Origin: Cyclobacteriaceae bacterium
GTDB taxonomy: Bacteria > Bacteroidota > Bacteroidia > Cytophagales > Cyclobacteriaceae
Length of the DNA: 64,000 nt
Direction: 5' to 3'
Assembly (NCBI GenBank): GCA_019638285.1
Contig: JAHBUB010000004.1
Span: 62,001 to 126,000 of the forward strand
The position numbers and the translations under genes are program-made. Below the pieces are notes generated by a model, which was not told the origin of the DNA, searched no databases, and was given only the letters and a program-made list of their open reading frames with translations. Numbering within the stretch: the stretch's first letter is position 1; each line of letters begins with the position of its first letter. Below, one piece after another: positions 53,502 to 61,735 of the stretch.

Positions 53502-54596
53502 ATGAGAATCAATGCTAAAAGATACAGTGCGGCCTCCAGGTACAAGGTGATTGGCTTGATGTCCGGAACTTCTTTGGATGGATTGGATATGGTTTGCTGT
53601 GAATTTTTATTAAAGAACAAGGAATGGAAATTTAGAATTGAGGCAAGTGAAACATTGCGGTACTCTTCAAAATGGTATACCCGACTTGCGGAAGCACATC
53701 TTCTGTCGGGGGAAGCTTTGCAATTACTAGACAATGACTTTGGGTTTTTCATAGGCCATGCCTGCAATAAGTTTATAAAAAAAAATACAATAAAGGGGGT
53801 TCAGTTCATTGCCTCACATGGTCATACCGTTTTTCATCAACCTAAAAAAAGATTGACATTTCAACTCGGTAATGGAAATGCCATTCATCAGAAAACCGGG
53901 ATTCCAATAGTAAATGATTTTCGTTCACTGGACGTGTTGAAAGGAGGAGAAGGTGCACCGCTGGTTCCGATAGGAGATCACTTGCTTTTTGCTGAATTTG
54001 ATGTCTGCCTAAACCTCGGGGGAATCGCTAACCTTTCAAGAGTTGAGAAGGAAAAAAGGAAAGCATTTGATGTTTGTTTTGCTAACATGGGATTAAACTA
54101 CCTGGCAAAAAAACTTGATATGGTGTATGATAAGGACGGAAAGGAAGCCTCAAAAGGCAAGGTCAACGAAAATATGATAGTTGACTTGTGCAAACAGTAT
54201 GCACAATGGAGAGCAGTGAGGCCTTCATTAGGCCGCGAAGGTTTTGAAAAATCCATTCAACCCATTCTGAACAACGAAGCCATTTCATTGCAAGACAGGC
54301 TTCGCACTGTGGTTGAATCTATTGCCATGGAGATATCCAATAGCCTACCAAAATCAAACATTAGAATGCTGGTTACGGGTGGGGGAGCTTTGAATTCATT
54401 TTTGATACAGTGTATCCAGGAAAAATTAGGTAGTAAAGTAAAAGTAATTGTCCCTGATACCTCAGTGGTGAATTACAAAGAAGCAATTGTATTTGCACTG
54501 CTTGGCATCCTTCGTTTACGAAATGAAGTAAACGTATTAAAAAGTGTAACTGGCGCACCTACGGGCTCAACTGCCGGTGTGATGATTGGGTTTTAG
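53502..54596 (+). CDS. anmK: Anhydro-N-acetylmuramic acid kinase
   Basis: Opens and phosphorylates 1,6-anhydroMurNAc during cell-wall recycling, giving MurNAc-6-phosphate. 364 aa: 'VIGLMSGTSLDGLDMVCCEF' (phosphate loop), 'IASHGHTVFHQPKKRLTFQL', 'GGEGAPLVPIGDHLLF', 'VCLNLGGIANLS' and 'RMLVTGGGALNSFLI'. The first ATG is used; an 11-residue basic leader precedes the kinase core. Transcribed divergently from coaX and followed by the dehydrogenase gene after 39 bp with its own promoter. Confidence 0.96.
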   Translation: MRINAKRYSAASRYKVIGLMSGTSLDGLDMVCCEFLLKNKEWKFRIEASETLRYSSKWYTRLAEAHLLSGEALQLLDNDFGFFIGHACNKFIKKNTIKGVQFIASHGHTVFHQPKKRLTFQLGNGNAIHQKTGIPIVNDFRSLDVLKGGEGAPLVPIGDHLLFAEFDVCLNLGGIANLSRVEKEKRKAFDVCFANMGLNYLAKKLDMVYDKDGKEASKGKVNENMIVDLCKQYAQWRAVRPSLGREGFEKSIQPILNNEAISLQDRLRTVVESIAMEISNSLPKSNIRMLVTGGGALNSFLIQCIQEKLGSKVKVIVPDTSVVNYKEAIVFALLGILRLRNEVNVLKSVTGAPTGSTAGVMIGF

Positions 54597-54615
54597 TCCC
54601 TTTAAGAATTACTTC

Positions 54616-54623
54616 TAAATTTG
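54616..54623 (+). promoter_or_regulatory. -7 element before the Glu/Leu dehydrogenase gene
   Basis: TAAATTTG, exact TAnnTTTG, 12 bp before the ATG at 54636. A TTTTAG at 54591-54596 stands 19 bp upstream as a poor -33 candidate. Confidence 0.5.
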
Positions 54624-54635
54624 CTGCAACTTTGA

Positions 54636-55871
54636 ATGTTTGGCATGAAAGAGCTCCTTGAAAAATTTGAAAATAAAAGACCCGAAATAGTATTTGAGTG
54701 GAAGGATTCTGAAACGGATGCGGAAGGTTGGGTGGTAATTAACTCTTTAAGGGGAGGGGCAGCGGGAGGTGGAACGCGGATGCGATTGGGATTGGATAAG
54801 CGTGAAGTAGAATCATTGGCAAAAACAATGGAGGTTAAGTTTACCGTTTCCGGGCCACCAATTGGAGGGGCAAAGTCGGGAATAAATTTTGATCCAAATG
54901 ATTCGCGTAAAGCAGAGGTACTGCACCGATGGTATGCTGCGGTTATGCCATTGTTAAAATATTATTATGGAACCGGAGGAGATATGAACGTGGACGAAAT
55001 CCACGAGGTAATTCCTATCACCGAGAACGTAGGCATATGGCACCCACAAGAAGGTGTTTTTAATGGACACTACAGGCCATCTGAACCTCAAAAGGTAAAC
55101 CGCATTGGCCAGCTTCGCCAGGGGGTGATCAAGATTATTGAAGACAAGCGATTTACACCATCGTTAGAAAAAAAGTATACAATTGCTGATATGTGCACTG
55201 GGTATGGTGTGGCGCAAGCCGTGCGTCATTATTATGAGCTTTGGAGTAATGGGGCAAAAGGAAAACGTGTTGTTTTACAAGGATGGGGAAATGTAGGGGC
55301 TGCTGCCGGATTCTATCTCTCACAAATGGGAATGAAGGTAGTGGGTATTATAAGTAAAGAAGGAGGATTGATAAATCAAGCAGGCTTTAGTCAGAAGGAA
55401 ATTGAACAGCTTGTAATTAATCGTCAGGGAAACAGGTTGATTTCTCCGGAATTATTACCATTTGAGATAGCCAATGAGAAAATTTGGGATCTTGAGTTTG
55501 AGGTTTTTATTCCTGCTGCTGGTTCTCGCCTTGTAACCAAAGATCAGGTTGATAGGATGATTGCTTCAAAACTGGAAGTGTTTTCTTGTGGTGCGAATGT
55601 GCCTTTTGCTGATCCGGAAATATTTTTTGGACCTATAGGTTTATATGCAGACCATAAATTCTCTGTGATTCCAGACTTCATTGCCAATTGTGGCATGGCC
55701 CGTGTTTTTGCCTATTTTATGGAAAACGAGGTAAGCATGAATGACGAGGATATTTTTAATGACATCTCTACCATTATCAGAAACGCGCTTGAAAAAACAA
55801 AAAAGGTAAACCCAGGAACCACAGGTATAGCACAGTCTTCTTTTGAAATTGCATTGAAACAATTGGTATAA
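54636..55871 (+). CDS. Glu/Leu/Phe/Val family amino acid dehydrogenase
   Basis: NAD(P)-dependent oxidative deaminase, 411 aa. The N-terminal catalytic domain has 'SLRGGAAGGGTRMRLGLDKR' and 'SGPPIGGAKSGINFDP' (substrate Lys). The C-terminal Rossmann domain has 'VVLQGWGNVGAAAGFYLSQM', followed by 'IPAAGSRLVTKDQVD'. Bacteroidota proteins of this subtype are annotated as Leu/Glu dehydrogenases; the substrate cannot be decided here. An alternative start three codons on (MKELLEKFE) is equally plausible. Confidence 0.9.
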   Translation: MFGMKELLEKFENKRPEIVFEWKDSETDAEGWVVINSLRGGAAGGGTRMRLGLDKREVESLAKTMEVKFTVSGPPIGGAKSGINFDPNDSRKAEVLHRWYAAVMPLLKYYYGTGGDMNVDEIHEVIPITENVGIWHPQEGVFNGHYRPSEPQKVNRIGQLRQGVIKIIEDKRFTPSLEKKYTIADMCTGYGVAQAVRHYYELWSNGAKGKRVVLQGWGNVGAAAGFYLSQMGMKVVGIISKEGGLINQAGFSQKEIEQLVINRQGNRLISPELLPFEIANEKIWDLEFEVFIPAAGSRLVTKDQVDRMIASKLEVFSCGANVPFADPEIFFGPIGLYADHKFSVIPDFIANCGMARVFAYFMENEVSMNDEDIFNDISTIIRNALEKTKKVNPGTTGIAQSSFEIALKQLV

Positions 55872-55888
55872 CCGCCAAAAAACCTGAT

Positions 55889-55906
55889 GACGCTAGCCAT
55901 AGCGTC
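55889..55906 (+). terminator. Small hairpin after the dehydrogenase gene
   Basis: GACGCTA-GCCA-TAGCGTC, a 7-bp stem with a tetraloop 17 bp after the stop. No T-run follows, so terminator function is uncertain. Confidence 0.4.
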
Positions 55907-56130
55907 TTCGTCTAACCTTGGCAAGTCCTAAAGAAATATCAGTATTTACTACCCTATGGGCATACAGCTATTTTTGATGGTAATTCTGGATAAATATATA
56001 TTGAAAGGGATGAAGTCATAAATTGGCTTCTCCCTATATTTGGTCGGAAGGATTTCGGCTTGTGGGGAGCGGCTTTATAATGTCATTCTGAATTCATTGT
56101 TATTTTTAATTCTGTCTAGTCCACATAGCT

Positions 56131-57099
56131 ATGGTGATTCCAATTATTCTTCTGCTTGTCGGATTTGTCATTTTGATCAAAGGAGCGGACTTCCTCGTAA
56201 GTGGATCTTCCTCCATTGCTAAGAAATTTAATATTTCCAATTTGGCCATTGGACTAACGGTGGTAGCAATGGGCACTTCCATGCCGGAGTTAATTGTAAG
56301 TGCGATCTCTGCAATCAATGGCAAAAGTGATGCAGCCTTTGGAAATATTATTGGTAGCAATAATTTCAATCTTCTTTTTATTCTAGGTGTATCAGGATTG
56401 ATCTACCCGTTAGCGGTTCAAAGAAACACCATTAGATATGAAGTACCGATTTCATTAGCAGCAGCTTTGTTACTGCTATTTTTGGCAAATGATCAGTGGC
56501 TTGTAGACGATGCATATCAGGGGCTTACACGCTGGGATAGTTTGATTCTGTTAATTGGCTTTTCCTTCTTTCTGTTTTATGTTTATCGAAGCATGTCGAG
56601 AGCGACTGATGTTGAAGAGGGGACAAAAATAAAAATTTATAGCACATGGCTTTCCGTTGGCTTGTTGCTATTGGGCATGGTCATGCTTATAGGGGGCGGA
56701 AAACTGGTGGTGGATAACGCCATCGCCATTGCCCAACAGTTTGGATTGAGTGAAAGATTAATAGGCCTTACCATACTGGCTGCCGGGACGTCACTGCCTG
56801 AATTGGCCACCTCAGCAGTGGCTGCCTATCGTAAAAATGTGGACATTGCAATTGGAAATGTAGTAGGGTCAAACATATTTAATATTTTGTTTATTCTAGG
56901 AACTACAGGGCTGATTCACCCAATCAATTATAACAATCAATTAAACTTTGACGTGTATGTAATGATCGCATCCACGATTATATTAATGGTATTTATGTAC
57001 ACCATAAGGAAAAGACAACTCGACCGATGGGAAGCATTTATGTTATTGAGCGGCTATATTGTTTATATCGTTTTCCTTATCGGAATGGAAAATATTTAA
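56131..57099 (+). CDS. CaCA family Na+/Ca2+ (cation) antiporter
   Basis: 322 aa with about ten membrane helices in two inverted halves. Each half carries the alpha-repeat motif: 'AMGTSMPELIVSAISAINGK' with 'GNIIGSNNFNLLFILG', and 'AAGTSLPELATSAVAAYRK' with 'GNVVGSNIFNILFILG'. These are the ion-binding regions of YrbG-type exchangers. It exports Ca2+ or another cation against Na+ or H+ (family knowledge). It converges on the first nhaD gene with 2 bp between stops, placing a Na+-linked carrier next to three Na+/H+ antiporters. Confidence 0.93.
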   Translation: MVIPIILLLVGFVILIKGADFLVSGSSSIAKKFNISNLAIGLTVVAMGTSMPELIVSAISAINGKSDAAFGNIIGSNNFNLLFILGVSGLIYPLAVQRNTIRYEVPISLAAALLLLFLANDQWLVDDAYQGLTRWDSLILLIGFSFFLFYVYRSMSRATDVEEGTKIKIYSTWLSVGLLLLGMVMLIGGGKLVVDNAIAIAQQFGLSERLIGLTILAAGTSLPELATSAVAAYRKNVDIAIGNVVGSNIFNILFILGTTGLIHPINYNNQLNFDVYVMIASTIILMVFMYTIRKRQLDRWEAFMLLSGYIVYIVFLIGMENI

Positions 57100-57101
57100 G
57101 G

Positions 57102-58493
57102 TTAGTGAGGGGGGTGAACTGCGAAAATGGGTTCTATGATCATATACACAATCGCCCCAGCTGCATAGCCTAGAAGTGCGAGTAGCGAGATTTTTCTGGC
57201 ATACCAGATGAAGTCTATTTTTTCTAAACCCATGGCAGCGACCCCTGCTGCTGAGCCAATGATAAGGATACTACCTCCCGTACCCGCGCAGTAAGCCAGG
57301 TATTCCCAGATCATGTGATCCTGATAGAATACATCCATATTATACATTCCCATACTTGCTGCTACCAGTGGCACATTATCCACAATGGCCGATAGCATAC
57401 CAATGAATGTAATGATGATTCTTTGATCACCTATGGACTGATCTAACCATGCAGCCAATTGATACAGTATCTGCATAGATTCCAATGCACTGACGGCCAT
57501 AAGTATACCTAAGAAAAACAGGATACTGGGAACGTCAATTCTGGACAATGCTCCTGCTGCTGTATATTCATTCTTTTTGAGTTCGTCTGCCTCAGGATTA
57601 ATCAATTCAGAGACAACCCAAAGTACACCAAGCCCCAGAAGCATGCCGACAAACGGAGGTAAGTGGGTTACGGTTTTAAATATGGGAACGAATACCAAAG
57701 CACCCACTCCAAGAAATAACATCAATTTACTAGTACTTACCATTTTTTCTTTATCAGCTGTTTTGGCATCAATTTCGCCTAAAGTCCCCTTTAGTGTGTA
57801 GCTTAAAAGGAGGAGGGGAATGAGTAAGCAGAATACACTAGGTAAGAAAAGTGTAACCATGATGTTGCCAGTGGATATTTGCCCTCCAATCCAAAGCATA
57901 GTGGTGGTTACATCTCCAATAGGCGTCCAGGCGCCACCGGCATTGGCGGCAATAACAATAATTCCGGCAAAGAACAAACGCATGTCTTTATTTGGAATAA
58001 GTTTCCTTATTAGGGAAATCATAACTATGGTAGTGGTAAGGTTGTCCAACACCGAAGACATGGCGAAAGCAACCCAGCCTACAATCCACAATAGGGTTTT
58101 TGGATTGCGGGTGCTTATTTTTTCCGTAATGAACCGAAAGCCTTTATGAGAATCTACTAACTCAACGATGGTCATCGCTCCCATTAGAAAAAAAAGTATC
58201 TGAGCAATGGCGTTGAGGTGTTCACCAAGTTGGGTGGTTACAAAGCCGTGAAAGATTTCATTGGGTGTTAACGCGGCAATTTTTTGAACACCTTCGTCCA
58301 ACTCAAGGTGTTGAACATAGGTCTTGTATGACTCACTGCCTGTGACTGCGTTGGTAGGTGGAGACAAAACAAAAAGAGACCAACAAATGACACCCGTAAG
58401 TAATGCAGATGCTGTTTTGTTAATTTTTATCGGATGTTCCAGTGCAATGCAAGCATATCCGAGGACAAAGAGAATGATGATGATGATTTCCAT
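57102..58493 (-). CDS. nhaD: NhaD-type Na+/H+ antiporter, copy 1
   Basis: 463 aa multi-pass inner-membrane exchanger of the ion-transporter superfamily. Start 'MEIIIIILFVLGYACIALEH' at 58493 matches the other two copies; the ATG 9 codons upstream is not conserved. Conserved blocks: 'LFFLMGAMTIVELVDSH', 'MSSVLDNLTTTIVMISLIRK', 'VIAANAGGAWTPIGDVTTTM' and 'AIVDNVPLVAASMGMYN', the inverted-repeat ion-binding core with its Asp-Asn pairs. Copy-specific: an insert after helix two ('GSESYKTYVQHLELDEGVQK') and a charged linker without histidines. Exchanges Na+ (or Li+) for H+. Confidence 0.93.
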   Translation of the reverse strand: MEIIIIILFVLGYACIALEHPIKINKTASALLTGVICWSLFVLSPPTNAVTGSESYKTYVQHLELDEGVQKIAALTPNEIFHGFVTTQLGEHLNAIAQILFFLMGAMTIVELVDSHKGFRFITEKISTRNPKTLLWIVGWVAFAMSSVLDNLTTTIVMISLIRKLIPNKDMRLFFAGIIVIAANAGGAWTPIGDVTTTMLWIGGQISTGNIMVTLFLPSVFCLLIPLLLLSYTLKGTLGEIDAKTADKEKMVSTSKLMLFLGVGALVFVPIFKTVTHLPPFVGMLLGLGVLWVVSELINPEADELKKNEYTAAGALSRIDVPSILFFLGILMAVSALESMQILYQLAAWLDQSIGDQRIIITFIGMLSAIVDNVPLVAASMGMYNMDVFYQDHMIWEYLAYCAGTGGSILIIGSAAGVAAMGLEKIDFIWYARKISLLALLGYAAGAIVYMIIEPIFAVHPPH

Positions 58494-58705
58494 AGTGGTG
58501 CAGTATGACTGAAAGGTCATCAATTTTGAAATACAATAATTATAATTTCGGGAAAATTATTTTTTGAGAATCGGCAGTCCTAAAGACCAAATGGGATAAT
58601 AAGCAGCTGAAAAATGTATTTTACCGCTCTTGTAATTCTGGAACCAGAAAATGAGAATCTAAGATTAGACTAAAATTATAAAACGCGTAGTATCAATTAA
58701 TAAAA

Positions 58706-58735
58706 AAAGGTGTCCTTTTTGAGACACCCTCTTTT
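58706..58735 (-). terminator. Terminator of nhaD copy 2
   Basis: GGTGTC (58709-58714) and GACACC (58723-58728), with AAAAAAA at 58702-58708 giving a T-run on the minus strand. It lies 24 bp after the copy 2 stop. Confidence 0.85.
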
Positions 58736-58751
58736 ATAATTACGGTTCCAA

Positions 58752-60062
58752 TTAGTGGTGGACAGCGAAATAGGGATACAAGACGAGGTAGGCTGCGGCT
58801 CCTGCAAAATATCCAAGTAAGGCAAGCAAAGAAATTTTCTTCATGTACCAGATGAAGTCAATTTTTTCCATTCCCATTACTGCTACTCCGGCTGCCGATC
58901 CAATGATAAGAACGCTTCCACCTGTACCGGCACAGTAGGCCAGGTATTCCCATATCATGTGATCTGCTGGATATAAGTCCATGCTATACATACCCATGCT
59001 AGCAGCTACCAGGGGGACGTTATCCACAATGGATGAAAGTAGACCGATTAAGGTGATAATAATTCTATTGTCACCAAAGGTTTTGTCAAGGTAGGCAGCG
59101 AATTCTCCCAATGTCCCCATTGACTGCAATGATCCTACAGCGAGGAGTATACCTAGAAAAAATAACACACTGGGAACATCAATTCTCGCGAGAGCACCGG
59201 CTGCTGTATAAGATTTTTTTTCCGCTTCATCCATATCAGGATTGATCAATTCCGAAACTACCCAAAGCACACCCAAGGCGAGCATCATACCCATGTAAGG
59301 CGGTAAGTGAGTTATGGTTTTGAAAACCGGAACAGAAATTAAACCACCCAACCCAACAAATAATATCGTCTTTGATCCCCGAATGGGCTCACCCGATTTG
59401 TGGGTATCATGAGCACTATGACTGTGGCTATTTGAAGAATGTTCACCCAATTCTCCTTTAAGGGTGAATTGTAAATACAGTAGCGGAATAATCATACATA
59501 TCATACTGGGTATAATTAGCGTTGCAATTATGTTGCCAGCAGTAATCTGCCCCCCAATCCATAACATGGTTGTCGTTACATCGCCAATGGGTGACCAAGC
59601 TCCCCCTGCATTGGCAGCGACCACAATCATACCAGCAAAGAACAAACGCATCTGTTTGTTAGGAACCAGTTTTCTAATTAATGAAATCATTACAATAGAA
59701 GTGGTAAGATTGTCAAGTATTGCGGAGAGGAAAAAAGTGACTCCGCATATCACCCACAAAAGTTTCTTAGGATCTTTTGTTTTGATTCGATCTGTCACAA
59801 ACCGGAAGCCCTGGTAGGAATCAATCAACTCTACAATAGTCATGGCCCCCATCAGGAAAAACAGGATGGAGGATATTTCACTTAGGTGCTCTCCCAATTG
59901 CTCCCCGATATGATGAATTTCTCCTGGGGAGGAGAGCGCATATAAAGTCCAACACAATACACCCGTCAGCAGGGCCGATGCAGTTTTATTGATTTTAATA
60001 GGATGTTCGAGAGCAATAGCTACGTATCCTACTACAAATAAGATGACAATGATTATTTCCAT
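58752..60062 (-). CDS. nhaD: NhaD-type Na+/H+ antiporter, copy 2
   Basis: 436 aa, closely related to copy 1 ('MEIIIVILFVVGYVAIALEH', 'LSAILDNLTTSIVMISLIRK', 'VVAANAGGAWSPIGDVTTTM', 'SIVDNVPLVAASMGMYSMD'). It lacks copy 1's N-terminal insert. It carries a His/Ser-rich loop near residues 202-220 ('EHSSNSHSHSAHDTHKSGE') where copy 1 has a Lys/Ala/Asp linker. The loop lies between transmembrane blocks, presumably cytoplasmic, and could sense metal or pH (inference). Separate terminator and a 233-bp divergent region towards copy 3. Confidence 0.93.
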   Translation of the reverse strand: MEIIIVILFVVGYVAIALEHPIKINKTASALLTGVLCWTLYALSSPGEIHHIGEQLGEHLSEISSILFFLMGAMTIVELIDSYQGFRFVTDRIKTKDPKKLLWVICGVTFFLSAILDNLTTSIVMISLIRKLVPNKQMRLFFAGMIVVAANAGGAWSPIGDVTTTMLWIGGQITAGNIIATLIIPSMICMIIPLLYLQFTLKGELGEHSSNSHSHSAHDTHKSGEPIRGSKTILFVGLGGLISVPVFKTITHLPPYMGMMLALGVLWVVSELINPDMDEAEKKSYTAAGALARIDVPSVLFFLGILLAVGSLQSMGTLGEFAAYLDKTFGDNRIIITLIGLLSSIVDNVPLVAASMGMYSMDLYPADHMIWEYLAYCAGTGGSVLIIGSAAGVAVMGMEKIDFIWYMKKISLLALLGYFAGAAAYLVLYPYFAVHH

Positions 60063-60118
60063 GATCGGTACAGGGTATAGAGTAAATTATTCCGTAATTT
60101 GTTTTTTGCCAAATCAAA

Positions 60119-60137
60119 GATTTAATATTATTAAATC
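60119..60137. promoter_or_regulatory. Perfect palindrome in the divergent nhaD2/nhaD3 promoter region
   Basis: GATTTAAT-ATT-ATTAAATC: 8-bp perfect arms with a 3-bp centre. On the minus strand a TTTGG and a TAATTTAC about 20 bp apart lie just beyond it towards nhaD2, so a dimeric regulator bound here could control that gene. AT-rich palindromes also occur by chance. Confidence 0.4.
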
Positions 60138-60295
60138 AAACAAAATTGTGTTGCGGTGAAGATATATTTTTAAAGAGCGCATCTTCGGTTATCAAAGGTA
60201 TTTATAGGCTTTAACTATAGCGTTTTAAATGTACGCCAAGGGGCTTTAAGCAATCAAATTAATTTTTAACGAATATAAACTGACTCTGTATTACT

Positions 60296-61642
60296 ATGGA
60301 TATTAAAGTACTTCTTGTTATTCTTTTTATCGCGGGTTACCTGGCCATCACACTGGAACATACACTTAGAGTAGATAAGTTAATCCCGGCCTTGGGCATG
60401 ATGGCGTTGCTATGGGCCATCATTGCATTAAATCAAATGGATGTTTTTAATGTCAATTCTGATTTAAAGCAACTGGAGCCAACCCAATTGGAGGATATTC
60501 TGGTGCACCATCTGGGAAAAACAGCTGAGATCCTGATCTTCCTGATAGGCGCCATGACCATCGTTGAAATAATAGATTATTTTGACGGATTTGCTACTAT
60601 CAAGAATTTTATTAGAACAAAAAGCAAAGTAAAGCTGCTTTGGATTTTTAGTATTTTGGCTTTCATTCTTTCTGCCATCATCGATAATCTAACAGCTACC
60701 ATTGTATTAATAACTATTTTACAAAAAGTTATTAAGGACAGGAATACACGTTTGTGGTTTGCGGGTCTTATAGTAATTGCTGCCAATGCGGGAGGAGCAT
60801 GGTCACCTATTGGAGATGTGACCACTACTATGCTGTGGATAGCCAACAAGGTTACTGCATGGCAACTGGTTGAGCACACGTTTATTCCATCAGTAGTTTG
60901 TATGGTTATTCCTGTTTTGATAGCATCCAGGCTTAAGGTTTTCTCCGGGGAAATTGAAATAGATCTCAAAGAAGATACAGCCCCTTCAAAATACGGAGCT
61001 ACAATGCTATACATGGGATTAGGTGCTATTATCTTTGTTCCTGCTTTCAAAACCGTTACCCACCTTCCTCCCTATATTGGCATGATGTTGTCTTTGGCAG
61101 TTGTGGCCACCTTTGCTGAAATTTTCAGTCACCGTTTATTCGACATATCCAGCGTAGGCGAGGACAAAGATGCCAGTGATGCTGCTTCTCATCACAGCCC
61201 GGTGCACAAATCATTGGGCAGGGTTGAAATGCCCAGTATTTTATTCTTTTTAGGAATTTTAATGGCCGTAGCCGCCCTCGAATCTCTAGGCATGCTATTC
61301 AATTTTGCTATTGACCTGGATCATGCAATCCCCAATAGAGATATTGTAGTTGGTATTTTGGGAATTGGCTCAGCGATTATAGATAATGTACCCTTGGTAG
61401 CAGCGAGCATTGGAATGTTTTCTGAACCTCTCGATCATCCGCTGTGGCATTTTATTGCTTATTCTGCCGGTACCGGAGGAAGTATCCTCATCATTGGTTC
61501 TGCCGCAGGTGTTGTAGCCATGGGCATGGAGAAGATCAACTTCTTTTGGTATTTTAAGAAAATTGGTCTTCTGGCTTTCCTGGGTTTTGCGGCTGGAGGT
61601 ATTGCCTTTATGTTGATGCGAGACTTGGTACTAAACGTCTAA
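60296..61642 (+). CDS. nhaD: NhaD-type Na+/H+ antiporter, copy 3
   Basis: 448 aa, more distant from the other two but with the same core: 'IFLIGAMTIVEIIDYFDG', 'LSAIIDNLTATIVLITIL', 'VIAANAGGAWSPIGDVTTTM' and 'AIIDNVPLVAASIGMFSE'. A His-containing loop ('DASDAASHHSPVHKSLGR', near residue 296) precedes the block 'MPSILFFLGILMAVAALESL', a different place from copy 2's His loop. Divergent from copy 2. Three non-identical copies imply different expression or ion/pH range. Confidence 0.93.
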   Translation: MDIKVLLVILFIAGYLAITLEHTLRVDKLIPALGMMALLWAIIALNQMDVFNVNSDLKQLEPTQLEDILVHHLGKTAEILIFLIGAMTIVEIIDYFDGFATIKNFIRTKSKVKLLWIFSILAFILSAIIDNLTATIVLITILQKVIKDRNTRLWFAGLIVIAANAGGAWSPIGDVTTTMLWIANKVTAWQLVEHTFIPSVVCMVIPVLIASRLKVFSGEIEIDLKEDTAPSKYGATMLYMGLGAIIFVPAFKTVTHLPPYIGMMLSLAVVATFAEIFSHRLFDISSVGEDKDASDAASHHSPVHKSLGRVEMPSILFFLGILMAVAALESLGMLFNFAIDLDHAIPNRDIVVGILGIGSAIIDNVPLVAASIGMFSEPLDHPLWHFIAYSAGTGGSILIIGSAAGVVAMGMEKINFFWYFKKIGLLAFLGFAAGGIAFMLMRDLVLNV

Positions 61643-61656
61643 ATATCTCAGTCTAA

Positions 61657-61703
61657 TTGACGCATTACTCTGGCATGGAAAGAAAACCACAGTAATGCGT
61701 CAA
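61657..61703. terminator. Long inverted repeat between nhaD copy 3 and the aspartate kinase gene
   Basis: TTGACGCATTACTCTGG (61657-61673) and CCACAGTAATGCGTCAA (61687-61703): 17-bp arms with a single mismatch and a 13-base loop. It lies between two convergent stops and probably terminates both; a TTTT follows at 61708. The stem is longer than the window's other terminators. Confidence 0.6.
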
Positions 61704-61735
61704 AAGATTTTCCCCTGATCTTAAAGTAAGACGCC

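Noticed and set aside
55872..56130. tRNA or small RNA gene between the dehydrogenase and CaCA genes
   Set aside because: Only one 7-bp hairpin and an isolated TATATTTG were found; no cloverleaf or conserved RNA pattern.
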